Source: Eudorina sp. 2006-703-Eu-15 (Eukaryota > Chlorophyta > Chlorophyceae > Chlamydomonadales > Volvocaceae). Taken from it: a stretch of 64,000 nucleotides of DNA. Both the position numbers and the translations under genes were made by a program. The notes under the pieces are model-generated. The model did no database searches and was not told the DNA's origin. It saw only the letters and a program-made list of their open reading frames with translations. The stretch covers positions 57,576 through 121,575 of the forward strand of contig BDSI01000124.1 in assembly GCA_003117195.1 (NCBI GenBank), in the 5' to 3' direction. This document shows positions 46,446-56,100 of this stretch, one piece after another (position 1 is the stretch's first letter; each line of letters begins with the position of its first letter).

Positions 46446-46703
46446 CAGGGCTGCTGGTATCCAGGCCCGCCCACCACACCGCGACACCTGCAGGCCTCCA
46501 CCGCCGGCAAAGGCGGCGCCGTGACCCGCCATTCGGGGCCCGCCCAGCAACGCCCAGCGGAGCCCCGGGCGCGGAGGCAGCCTGGCCAACCCACAGCGGC
46601 CTGCGCCACGTTCCAGCGGCGGTATGAGTTGAGTTCCGGCGCAAAGCGTCGCGAGTGCTCGGCATGATGGTGAGGGAGATCTAGGGACCGCATCTGATCG
46701 CAT
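22290..46703 (-). CDS. TIC236: TIC236-like chloroplast import protein (TamB/DUF490 family), 38 exons
   Basis: Inner-envelope protein thought to bridge the TOC and TIC translocons; homolog of bacterial TamB. Predicted exons: 46703-46208, 46124-45428, 45011-44873, 44698-44489, 44115-42846, 42541-42411, 42107-41159, 40850-40620, 40268-40100, 39655-39510, 39177-39044, 38742-38689, 38361-38215, 37831-37688, 37575-37477, 37038-36609, 36501-36254, 35983-35588, 35165-35127, 34685-34462, 34344-33921, 33655-33536, 33235-33191, 32776-32471, 32260-32104, 31563-31384, 30787-30597, 30214-30152, 29863-28253, 27718-27404, 26641-26390, 25941-25798, 25684-25592, 25293-24976, 24555-24270, 23582-23500, 23148-23002, 22694-22290. 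All junctions keep phase (about 3,830 aa; plant proteins ~2,160). Diagnostic pieces: [103 protein letters not shown]. Exon 1 is the least certain (transit-peptide-like, GTCTTC donor). Confidence 0.9.
23740..24032. repeat. 43-bp tandem repeat, about 7 copies, in TIC236 intron 35
   Basis: Units of 43 bp beginning GGAGAGGACAGCCCCAGGCT, with small length variants (one copy lacks a C in the C-run). They lie wholly between exon 35 (ends 24270) and exon 36 (starts 23582). Confidence 0.92.
25546..25572 (-). repeat. Recurrent intron motif, copy 1 (TIC236 intron 33)
   Basis: Sense-strand core ATTGGTAGACAT preceded by GGATATAGG, starting about 20 nt inside the donor of intron 33 (donor at 25591). The same motif is found just inside the donors of introns 9 and 2. 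Confidence 0.7.
26965..27020. repeat. 20-bp direct repeat in TIC236 intron 30
   Basis: Two to three copies of CCAGGCGGCCCATCCCGTCC, the last degenerate. An ORF reading through them on the minus strand ([18 protein letters not shown]) could be an extra exon, but no conserved TIC236 segment is recognisable in it. Confidence 0.7.
27066..27390. repeat. 16-bp tandem repeat, about 20 copies, in TIC236 intron 30
   Basis: Units of CCCTCCCTCCCTGGCC with two or three one-base-short units. The sense (minus) strand is G-rich, with GGGAGGGAGGG runs immediately downstream of the exon 30 donor at 27403, so it is capable of G-quadruplex formation in the transcript. Confidence 0.95.
28993..29047 (-). repeat. 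Coding hexanucleotide repeat, (Ala-Gly)n, in TIC236 exon 29
   Basis: About nine CAGCAC units encode an alternating Ala-Gly run in the long low-complexity insertion of exon 29, bounded by Ala/Gln-rich and Ser-rich tracts. Confidence 0.9.
29874..29904 (+). repeat. Interstitial telomere-like repeat (TTTAGGG)n
   Basis: GGGTTTAGGGTTTAGGG followed by TTTGGGG variants, immediately upstream of exon 29 of TIC236 in its sense direction. The sense strand reads (CCCTAAA)n and forms the pyrimidine-rich part of the 3' splice site. TTTAGGG is the plant-type telomere unit; Chlamydomonas uses TTTTAGGG. Confidence 0.85.
31570..31750. repeat. Degenerate G-rich repeat in TIC236 intron 25/26 region
   Basis: Irregular repeats of GGGGTTGGAGGCGG on the plus strand, just upstream of exon 26 in the gene's direction. 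The minus-strand reading frame through it (Asn-Pro-Ala-Ser repeats) is in phase with exon 26 but looks like an intronic repeat rather than exon. Confidence 0.8.
32790..32980. repeat. (TAGG)n tetranucleotide array, about 40-47 units
   Basis: An almost perfect TAGG microsatellite from 32823 to 32980, with imperfect units to its left, in TIC236 intron 23. On the sense strand it reads (CCTA)n and leads into the acceptor of exon 24 (32776). Confidence 0.97.
39758..39813. repeat. 24-bp perfect direct repeat, two copies
   Basis: ATGGCGACTCACGCTTCAAT plus four further bases, at 39758-39781 and 39790-39813, separated by 8 bp, in TIC236 intron 9. Confidence 0.9.
40051..40075 (-). repeat. Recurrent intron motif, copy 2 (TIC236 intron 9)
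   Basis: Sense-strand GGTATAGG followed by ATTGGTAGACAT, about 24 nt inside the donor at 40099. Near-identical to copies at 25546-25572 and 45388-45412. Confidence 0.7.
41676..41765 (-). repeat. Coding His/Asn/Asp-rich repeat in TIC236 exon 7
   Basis: GTGGTG/GATGGT-type plus-strand repeats encode, on the minus strand, a stretch of about 30 residues that is mostly His with Asn and Asp. A second His run (11 consecutive) is encoded in exon 30 near 27570-27612. Confidence 0.88.
42751..42845. repeat. Palindromic GACCCGTGGGTCG repeats in TIC236 intron 5
   Basis: Three adjacent CGACCCGTGGGTCG-like units plus related GGGTCGGT blocks, next to the exon 5 donor (GTGGGTCGGT). Each unit is nearly self-complementary. 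Confidence 0.8.
44873..45011 (-). other. TIC236: TIC236 membrane-anchor exon
   Basis: Exon 3 encodes [20 protein letters not shown] followed by more hydrophobic residues, at about residues 400-424. It is the single strong transmembrane segment of the model, as expected for the N-terminal inner-envelope anchor of TIC236, and is followed by [15 protein letters not shown]. Confidence 0.85.
45388..45412 (-). repeat. Recurrent intron motif, copy 3 (TIC236 intron 2)
   Basis: Sense-strand GGGATATAGG, then CATTGGTAGACAT, about 16 nt inside the donor at 45427. Third copy of the motif found in introns 9 and 33. Confidence 0.7.
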
Positions 46704-48178
46704 GGATGGGACTGCATGGCCCCAAGCAACAACGGTGGGTGCTGCTGGAGCTGGCCTGCAGCCGCGCCATGGTTACGTCCGGCGCAACTCTGGGCCCGTT
46801 GGAACACCCGGTCGGGAAACGGGTCCACCTTGTAACGGTTACATAAACTCTGCAGGTCGCGAACTGTACATTGCCGCACCTCATGCGCGTGCCGTGTGAT
46901 ATACAGTCCTGGAGGTAACGGAGCGTACGAGGTCCGCTAACGGTATCGGACTTCAGTTGCGTCCGCACCACAGGGTCAGGGGAAGCTGCCACGACACGGA
47001 GGTGCGGCAGGGTACCAGGACCACCGCATTCGTGCAGTCAGTTGGTAGTCAACTGGCAAACATGGATGCAGCCCGTGTATTGAGCCAGGGAAAGGTCTGG
47101 AGGGTGTCACCCGGGAACTTACGGGTGAGGGCGGGGGTGCTCGCCGATACCGGCGCCCAGGCAGGCCGACACGGCCCGTTCAACGAGGACCGGAACAGTT
47201 GCCGCTGCAGCAGCATCCATGGGGGAGAGCTGAGCGGTATGAGAGGCGTTCCCGGCGGCACAGGTCGGAGGCCGCAACCCGGGACGGCGGGCCTGTCCAT
47301 GGCTGTCAGCACGTCAGTGGTCCGACGTCGATGCAGCAAGGCCCCTGACGAATTCAATTTGGTCAACCTTCTGAGACATTTAATTCGAATCCGGCGGCAT
47401 GTCAGGTCAACTACGCCGAACCAGTCCCGGCACGAAACAGGGAGGTCATTACGGTCGTCCCCTTGGTTGTCAACAAGCCAGTTAGCAAATCAGATCTTGC
47501 AGGGTTTGTATCTATTATGGCGCCCGGACAATTGATCCATGAAGTTGGACTTGTTTGTAGTACCAGCGGTGCACACTTAGTCGCTCTTTGCGTGCAAAGT
47601 CGATAATCTTTGCATTAATGATCAATGTAATATGTTTGCTTAATCACGTGCAACTCGCTCATGTAACATTGTTCCCGGAAATAGTTCCTTGCGTGGCCGC
47701 TGGCTGGTAACACCTAATGTTCGGACTTATCCTTGATCAATGAAATAGGGATGCTGATAGAGCCTAAGTAGTAAATATGATTGGGTTTCTAGCACGGGCT
47801 GTAAGCGGCCTGCCTTGCGCCGCGCATCCTGGCGTGTTACAGCCGCTGCTGCGTCAAAGTGTGGGGACTTGTCAAGGTATGGTCAACCTACATTAACATG
47901 ACAGATGTGCGCTGACTGCGGGTCGTCTCTCCGGCTTACACCCCACGCCACGCCTCCTTTTGCCCCGGCGCGCAGAGCTGCAGGCCTGGCCTGAAACTTC
48001 GCCCAGCATCTCTAGCGGCGGTCACTCGGCAGATGGAGCTTGCGCGCCCTTTGTGTTAGGCTCGCCCAGATCGGAGCAGCAACTAGCCTCCCAGCCGCAT
48101 CACTTGCATCCACGTCTCCCCGCCAGCCATGTGCCCCCATCCGCCACGACAGCGGCGTGGCCGCCCTCCCTCCAGCCC
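46704..48178. promoter_or_regulatory. Divergent intergenic region, TIC236 / uL6m
   Basis: 1.5 kb between the two start codons, which point away from each other. AT-rich between about 47500 and 47800. No clear TATA box or gene. It should hold both promoters, since the flanking genes are head-to-head. Confidence 0.5.
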
Positions 48179-50053
48179 ATGCAGCTGCAGCAGCTGCGCG
48201 CATACCGCATTCCCAACCGCGTCCCCCCTCCAAAGGTTTCCTACTCGGAGCGCACCGGCCGCCCGATGCCGCAGCCCTGGCCCGAATTCGAGGCGGTCAA
48301 GGCACCGCAGGGGGAGATCCGCTGGCACCGCAGCGTCATACGGTTTCCGGAGGAGGTCTCCGCGCAGCTGGAGGGACCGGCTTCGAGCAGCGGCGCCGCC
48401 GCCGCCGCCGCAGCCGATGCGGCAGGCCAGGGTGGGCCTCGCATGCTGGTGCTAAGCGGCAAGGCGGGGACCATCCGTCTGAACCTGCAGGTGGGAACCA
48501 AGGGTTAGGGGCGAAAGGGCTAGCGGCTGTGGCAGCGGCTGGTTGGGCACGGAGCTGGGGGGATTACGTCCGACCCAGATCAAGCGGCGTGATGGGCGCC
48601 CGCACGGCCCTGCAAGGCCTGGGAGGCTCAAAAATCAATTTGACAGGCCACGTACACCGAACAGCTGATCCTACGGTCCTGTCAGGCACTCCTGCGCCAA
48701 CCCGAACCACGCGCGGCAGTCTCGCGCATTCGATCAGACCCTCACGCTGCTGAGTGCGGCGCCGGGGGGGAACGCCTTCGGCACCGCGTTGCCCCTCCCC
48801 TCGCACACTCACCTCCCAAGTGACTGACCCCCACGGCACCATGCGTCCCGGCCCCCAGGATATGGACCCCACTGGCTTGCTGGCGATCCGCTTGCTCCAC
48901 CTGCCGTCGTCCGCTGCGGGTAAAAGCGCAGCTGCTGCGGCTGCCGGCGGGCCCCAGCAGCGCAGCTTGCTGGTGCTTGTTAGCCCCAACAAGACCAGGT
49001 TTGATGCGGCCGTTTCGGAGCTGAATAAGGCCATCCGCGGCGTCATGTCGGGCTACCTGGTGGGCCTTACAGTCAAGGGAGTGGGATACCGGATGGAGCC
49101 GGTGGAGGACACGACGGGAGAGGTGAGGACAGCTGCACGGGACAGGGGTGGTGCGTGCGTGTGTTGCTTGTGTTTTGCTAGAAAGCGTGTTGCGGGTGTG
49201 CTCGGAAACACTGGGCCCCGTTGTATGTCCGCGGATGTGCTCCTGTGTGAAAACTTATACCGGTGGAGGGCGCAGCGCAATATGTGGCGGACAGCCTTGC
49301 GTGGTTGTGTTCAAGTGCTCGCTTGTGCTCTTCCTAGGGAAGCGCCTGGTCGCCTACCTTTCTTGGCCCGATCCCCGCATGCTCAGGTGGCCAGCCGGTT
49401 GCCCAAGCTGACGTACGCGCAGCTGCTGTGGCGCAAGCGAGCCCCCGGGGGTGCCGTCACTCGCAACTACTACTTTGAGTCGCGAAGTGAGGAGAAGCAG
49501 GCGGTCAACTTCCCGTACAACAAGCCCGCGTCGGCCATCCGCCTCAAGGCGAGTGGCGGGGGGTGGGGGGAGATCAGAACGAACAAAGAATCCCAGGACG
49601 AAGCTGGAGGGAATGCAATCTCTGCAGGGGGCTGGGCATGTCACGATGTCAGTCCTTGGCACTGAGAGCTTCTGCGGCTAGGTGCGGCGTGGACAGTCAG
49701 CCGCTGGCCTTCCCAGGGACCGTTCACGACAAACAATCCCTGTTAGCGCCATCTCGGCAACCTGCGCAATCGGCGCCTGCACCACTACTGCCGCCGTTAT
49801 CGTCGTCTGAATCTCCTCCTGGCGCCTCCCACAGGTGGGCTACAGCCGTACCGTGGTGTATCCGCTGCCACCCCACATCCGGGCCTTCTGCCTCAAGCCC
49901 ACGCTGCTGTACCTGTACGGCCTGGAGCTTGACGAGCTGCAGCGTGTGGCGGCGGAGATTCGCGCCATCCGCAAACCGAACCCGTACACCGGCAACGGCG
50001 TGCAATACCTGGACGAGGTCGTGAAGCTGAAACAACGGGCTCGCGCCAAGTAG
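48179..50053 (+). CDS. Ribosomal protein uL6, probably mitochondrial (318 aa)
   Basis: Large-subunit ribosomal protein of the bacterial L6 type. Exons 48179-48490, 48859-49122, 49387-49548 and 49835-50053 keep phase 0 throughout. Exon 1 ends with the first L6 strand motif (LVLSGKAGTIRLNLQ). Exon 2 has FDAAVSELNKAIRGVMSGYL and VGLTVKGVGYRME. Exon 4 carries the C-terminal L6 signature: VGYSRTVVYPLP and IRAIRKPNPYTGNGVQYLDE, then a basic end and stop. It is longer than bacterial L6 (~180 aa), with an Ala-rich and other insertions. Mitochondrial rather than plastid is inferred from divergence and the absence of a classic plastid L6 N-terminus. The ATG at 48179 is the first in frame; an upstream exon cannot be excluded. 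Intron 3 appears to use a GC donor (AAG|GCGAGT). Confidence 0.85.
49549..49834 (+). other. Predicted GC-AG intron in the uL6 gene
   Basis: The donor reads AAG|GCGAGT and the acceptor CCCACAG|GTGGGC, both phase 0, joining SAIRLK to VGYSRT as in the L6 family. The nearby GT sites give the wrong phase. Confidence 0.65.
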
Positions 50054-51320
50054 ATGAACAGGGAGGACTGGGACAGCGCCAGTGCGCCGTGTCGGTCCAT
50101 CGGTGTGGCGTTGTTTGGTTGGCGTTCCTTGTGGGTTGGGCGTCGGTGCTTTTACCATGGGCGGAACTGTCAGACCGCTTGATGGCGTGCGTCACGCAGG
50201 CGCCGATGTGATGCCTAGTCCCCTGTGAAGCTTACGGTGAAGGTTAAGCCGCGCGCACTGTTGTCGGCGTTTCGTAACCAAGTACCAAAATCTACCCACC
50301 AACTGGTGAGGTGCGCAGTACACGGAGGCTAGAGGGGAATAGAACGAGCGGCGTATCCTGCATTCCTCGACCATTGGACAAGCAATGTCGTTGTGGATGA
50401 CGCTGGTTCGTCTGAGGCTTCCTGCGTGGATGGGAGCGAACTTGAGGCTCGTGCTTTCTTCCAAGTGTAAGAACCAGTCTTGTTTGAACCCCGGGATGGT
50501 GGAGCAGCACCAAGCCAGGCTTTGCAAGCTCGCCTTCTTATTCAAAGCCGGTCCCGACAGCACGCCACCAATCACCTGCACGTTTCAGGTCCGGTGGTTC
50601 AGCCTGCACTTGTTTCGACATCCAATGCAGATCGTGCCTCCGCCCGGAACGACACCTGCTACCTCCCTCAAGCCCCTCTAGCACTAACCAAACGGTTCGG
50701 AGATGTACCAGCCTGCACATCGCATGTCGGTGTACCATATTCACAGAACCGTCTAGTCAGGACAGGCTAGTTTGCCCTCACAGGAAAAGCTGCTCACTGC
50801 ACAAGGGCATGTGCTCAAGCGCCTCGTGAACCCCACACACGACATCGACGAAACCCAGCACCATTGCAAGCCCAGCTCCATGCAGCCCTGCGATAATCCA
50901 GCGGCCCGTAACCCTGCGACAAGCCAGCGACTTTTAACCCTGCGATCATCAAAAAACCCGTAACACCTGCCCCATCCATTTAGTCTTTTGAATGAACGTC
51001 TCTATCTTTGCAGGAAACACGCACATGCACGCGGTCACGGCGTAACGTTGTTTGCGGGAACTGCCCTTGGCGGAACAAACATAACCTCTACCCGTCCTGT
51101 ATCCGGCACTGTTGCGCAGGCCTTCACCTCTGCTTAATGCTAACTGTACCGAAACCTGTCTGCTGGCCCACCAGCGTATTGCCAAGCTAGCCACATAAAC
51201 AATACGCCATTTGCCGCCGCTACTCGTGCATACATCACTGCGCCGCGCGCATCGAAATGATGTGCTAACGGCCACACTGCGCACTGGGGGTGAGAAGGGG
51301 CTCATTATTCAGTTAAGCGA
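50054..51320. other. Convergent intergenic region
   Basis: 3' flanks of uL6 and the CaaX gene. TGTAA at 50466-50470 is a candidate uL6 poly(A) signal. Degenerate ~30-bp repeats around AACCCTGCGA lie at 50885-50950. No gene supported. Confidence 0.5.
50466..50470 (+). terminator. Candidate poly(A) signal (TGTAA), uL6
   Basis: TGTAA 413 bp after the stop codon. Five-base match only; the distance is acceptable for volvocine 3' UTRs. Confidence 0.3.
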
Positions 51321-52726
51321 CTACATGATCGCGCACCCGCAGTGGCATTTTGGCGCGTTGTCGTCCGCGCGGTCCGCTGTCTTGCCGCTCGAGTTCGCGT
51401 TGTGCGGCTTGCCGGGATGCGCGTCGAGCGCCCCCGCCTCGCCGGCCGCCGCCGCCGAGCCATTCCGGCGAGCAAGACCCTTGCGGGCACCGAGCTGGGC
51501 GGCCGAGGCTGCTGATGTCAGGTTGCTGCCTTTCACCAGCTGATCCAGTTTCTGCGCCATGTCCACGTCAGTCACGGGCTGGCACCGTGGGGCCAGAGCA
51601 ATGTCGGCGGTGGAGCTCGCGCCGACCAGGTAACGCACGGCATCAATACCGCGGGGGGTCAACTTGAAGGATGGCGGGCGTGGTGAGACATAGAGTGGCT
51701 TGCCGTTTTCGGAACGCGGCGATGCTACTGCTGAGGACGGCCCAGACCGCGGCGTCATGGGGACCTTGCCTCCCGCTTCGGACGCGCCAGGCCGGGGTGT
51801 CATCGGGCCTTTGCCTGCCACAGGCCGTGCAGTGGTCTGGCCCTGTCCTCTGAGCGTCCGAGGCGTCCGGGGAGTTTGCGCTGCGCTTGCCGCCATCGCC
51901 GGGCGAGGTGGTCGGGGGGACAAGCCAGTATCCGGCGAAACCATGCTGGCCGGCGGAATTTTCCTCCGGGGTGTTGTTGGCTGGGCTTTGGCCGCGGTCA
52001 GCCTTGGCGAGGGCTTGGCTTGGCTGCCTGAAGCTAATGAGTGGGCAAGATGCGGGCCGGTACGCAGCCGCGGGCTCTGATCAAAGCCGGCTGGATGCCT
52101 GCTGGTGAGCGCGTGAAGCGGAAGTGGAGGCACCGCTGGGTTGGCCCCCGCAGTAGGCCCGAGTCGTGACGACTGAGCCCGCACGCCGGACACATCAGGG
52201 CGGTCGATGCCTACACCCACGTTGCTGCCCTTGCGGATCTTGTACTTGTCGCACTGCTTCTGAAGGACAGGCGACAGCCCGCTTCCAAATACGTGCTTGT
52301 ACACGTTTCGCAGGGGACGGCTCGGCGTGGGCTCCGTCACAGGTTCGCCGATATCCGCCAGCTCAATAACGATGGAGGCGCACGAGGTGCCGTGCTGCTC
52401 TTGCACGTCCATAAGGCTGCGATTCGGCGCCTCTGCGGAAGTCGATGTGCTGGTACTGCTCTCTGCACCGTAGCGATGAGCAATACCTGCGCAGAACATA
52501 TTCAATTTTTCTGATCATCTCATGTTGTTTTAATGCCGGCAGCGCGTACAGCCAAGGACGGGCTGAGCAGCTGACCTGTAAGATGAACATTGACCGACGG
52601 AAACTGAAGCGCCTTCTCAACGACATCACCGAATTTTACGCAGTCATCATCACCATCATCTCCCTCAAATATCGGAGACATGTTCTCAGGAAAGGAGGGC
52701 GTGGCTTCCTGAACGGTCGAAGCCAT
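51321..52726 (-). CDS. Unrecognised Pro/Ser/Thr-rich protein with C-terminal CaaX motif (438 aa)
   Basis: Two exons (52726-52576 and 52486-51321), GT-AG, phase 1. The family is not recognised. The N-terminus is acidic (FEGDDGDDD), followed by VVEKALQFPSVNVHLTG. A central region with LRNVYKHVFGSGLSPVLQK and CDKYKIRKGSNVGVGIDRP precedes a long disordered, basic, TPR/SPR-rich stretch with repeated PMTPR, TPRTPRT and SPRP motifs, which are possible proline-directed phosphorylation sites. A more ordered part follows (LTPRGIDAVRYLVG, DVDMAQKLDQLVKG). The protein ends CHCGCAIM. CAIM fits the CaaX farnesylation rule (Cys, two aliphatics, Met), and the two Cys just upstream could be palmitoylated, so membrane attachment is likely if the frame is right. 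The start at 52726 is the first in-frame ATG. Confidence 0.65.
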
Positions 52727-53141
52727 GCCCACTACCCAGCAAGTGAATCAGCCGCTGAACAGGGCAGGAGGCTGGGCAACCTAAGCCCAAATATCAGACT
52801 GTAGCTGGTGATCAAGTCGGATGGGACGTATGCCGCCTTTACGGTGTGGGTCGCAGGGCAAGGACAGCTGTTACCTGCGCTGTCCTCAGAACTGCTGAAG
52901 CAAAAATGACATGCTACTAAAATATCTATACGGACAAAAGTCTTTATGTATGTGGGCCTGCGGACTGCAGAACTCTTCGTGGTTCTTTGGTCGCGCCCGT
53001 CATCTCGTACATGCCGGCTTCATTTACATCGCACGCCACGATCGCGTGACCTGTTGCTGAGGATAAGATTGTCAGATGCACGGATAAACTGGGGTAGCTT
53101 GATGACCACCTTTGCCGACATGGTACCTCGGATTTCATATT
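52727..53141. other. Short intergenic gap with candidate RCC1 poly(A) signal
   Basis: Between the CaaX gene start and the RCC1 gene stop (same strand). TGTAA on the minus strand at 53028-53024, 114 bp after the RCC1 stop, is a plausible poly(A) signal. The remainder should include the CaaX gene promoter. Confidence 0.4.
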
Positions 53142-56100
53142 TCAAACGCAACAGCGAATAACCGTGTGGCTCCAGCCGCCCTCCATGTCCACCACCAACA
53201 GATCTCCCGTCAGCACACGTGAAAGCATCGCAGCCGCACGGTTCCCGGCAAGCCCCGCCAAACTGCCCGTGCATGAGCTGCCGCCGTGTTGGTCCAGCTT
53301 TGCATCGCACGGATCACCCACTCGCCCGCTGGCACTGGCGCCATCATCTTTCTGTGTACCTTCAGCAATCATCTCACAGCTCCTCTCGGCCGCCAGGAAC
53401 ACGCAACAACCCGCCGCTGTTGCCCCAGCCCTCCGCGAAGCTTCTATCGCAGGCATATGACAGCCAACCAGGTCATCAGCCTTTCTGATGGCCTCCGTGT
53501 TGCCAGGAGATCTGGAAACGAACACGTCTCCTAATCCCGGCTTTGCAGACGGATTTGGGTTGTGACCAATAACGTCAGCGCTGCCAGAAGTGGTGCCATT
53601 ACGGCTTGGAACAGCCGGTAGCAAGAGCATGGGAACTGCACTTGCCCGGTCTAGGTGCGCTGGGCCCAGCTGCCCCCGCGTGTTGCTGCCCCAGCCGTAC
53701 AGCGCCCCGCCCGGCGTCAGCGCAAGACTGTGTCGGCCGCCGCAGCTAATCTGCAGCACAGCAAGGGGCATGCGGGGGCAGAACGCCTGAGGAACAGGTA
53801 CCTGGTAGGAGGACCACAACAGGTGCACCCCCCGCAGGCTTGTCGCACATGGGTATGAACAGCGGCTTTACTCTTATGGAGGGCTTGTCTTTTCATATCG
53901 TCGAAATCACGCAGAACAGCTGTTTCATATCGTTGAAATCACGCAGAACAGCTGTTGCTAGGATGAATGAATCATATCAGAATCAACATGTACAATGATG
54001 GTGAACTGTGGATATCCACGGGTTCAGTTGGCCGAGGACTGTAAGGAGTCCTTGCAAGGATGTCCCCATTTCAGCCATAAGCCAGAGGCCGGACGGCGGG
54101 ACTGCTCACCTTCACAACATCCTCCTCCTCCTCCTCCACGTCGTCCTCTGAAACCGCGTCCTCGTCTTGCTCAGCCTCGAGGGCTCCTTCGCCGCCACAA
54201 AGGCGGACACCCAGGTCACGATCCGCACCACCGGGACTCCCAGCCGGGCCGCCGCCGTTGCCCGCTGCGACGGCTCCTGACTGCGCGGCAGCCACGCCAA
54301 CGCCTCTGACGTGTTTCCCGGAGCCACCGCTGCCGGTGCGGCCGCCACCGCCGCCGCCGCACTCCTCCCTGCTCCGCTTCCTGTCATCGGCACCGGAGGG
54401 CACGAGGAGTTCCCCCACGCCCCCAGGCCGGTTCAGGGGGTCGCCCGGCATTGGCTCCGAATCCAGCTCGTGAACTGAGGCCCCAAACCGGTGCCCGCGC
54501 CCGGCGCTGCCCAGGTAGGCGGCCGGCGCGCTGGACGCGATGGGTCGCGGAATGCGCACCAGTCGCGGCTCCGAGGTGAATGCTGGGGTGGCAACGGTTG
54601 CGTCGCCGCGGCTGCCGTCATCGAGGTGTTGCCCCGGCCGACCTGCCAGGGACTCCGCGGGTCCGCACTGCCCCGCGTCGTTCCACCCCCATGCCGCCAC
54701 CTGGCCGGCCTCTGCGGTCGGGTCGGGCAGCGGAGTACGACATACCTGACCGGCATTGCGCCATGCACGTGTCGGAAGTAGATCGGTACGCCTGGCCGTT
54801 TTGGGGTATTGCCGTCTTTAGTAGATCGCAACAACCTTGCCTACCGTATCCGGACCCTAGAATGCAAAGCCGTTTGCCCCCCTTCGGACGGCATTTTGTC
54901 CCTGGCGATAACGCGCCACGGGGCTTACCAGTCAGCGCCAGCGAATGGCCCAGCCCCGCCGCAACCGCGCGGCACGGCACGCCGCCCAGCGCACCCCCTT
55001 GCACTCGTACCGGCGCCAGCAGCATCGCCCGCGAGCCGGCGCCGCCGCCCGCCAGTGCCGCAACGCCGCACTGGCCGTACGCGTTCCAGCCCCACGCCCA
55101 CACGCCGCCGCGGCGGTCCACCGCCAGGCTGTGCCGCGCACCGCAGGCAACCTGACGGCGCGCATGAGCCGCCACGTGGGAGGAGGCGCGTCGGGATTGG
55201 ACAATGTGTCGATATCGCTTCGATTGCAAGGCACAGGATTCCACGGAGGGGTGCATCCACGGCCGCTGCGCTTGGCAGCCGCAGGACTCAGGGGGTGCGC
55301 CAGCAAGCGGTGGACCTAGCGGCCGTACGAGGCGCGTGATCCAGCCGCGCAGGAGGCCAAGAGGCCTAGCACCTCCAGCGCAATGATGATGTACTGGAGG
55401 CGCTAGGGCGTTCCACGGACCCACGTGCAAGGTGCTCCCAGTCGCTTACCGTAGGTGATGCCCGAGCTCTTGCAGCTGACGCGACAATCGTCACAACCCG
55501 CGCCTCCTGCGTGCGACATACCTGCCGTACATGTACGGAAATGGGCACGTGCACGATCGGCACTTGTTGAAACGCCAGCCCGCGCCCCTCATCCGCGGTT
55601 GCCGCCGCCAGCTCGCCATCCGACGGGCCGTTGCTCGCAGCCCAGTCTCCACGCGCATGCCCGTCCGAGCGCTGCCGCCCGTGCGCGGCGGCAGGGCGTG
55701 CAGCCCCGCCACATTGGCCGTCGGTGTTCGCTCCCCATGCCCACACACCACCGGCCGCATCCAGGGCCAGGCTGTGTGCCTCCCCTGCGGAGACGGCGCA
55801 CATGGTCCATTGGCGCGCGTGATCAGTGCCGCGCATACGACCGTTTGCGCACACGATCGTTGGTGCATACGACCGTTGACGACACCGTTGACGCATGGCG
55901 AAGCACGACAGCCGAATGGATTGGTACTTTGGCAGCACAGGAGCAGCTGGGAGATGGGATCTGATGACTGCGGGCCCTGGTATCGCAAACACAAATGGGT
56001 TGCAGGCGTGAAACGCAGGCAGTCGGGGGGGGGGAAAGGCACAGCACGAGCAGGCGGTCGGGACCGCTGGTGACAAGCCAAAGCGAGCACACACGGTGAC

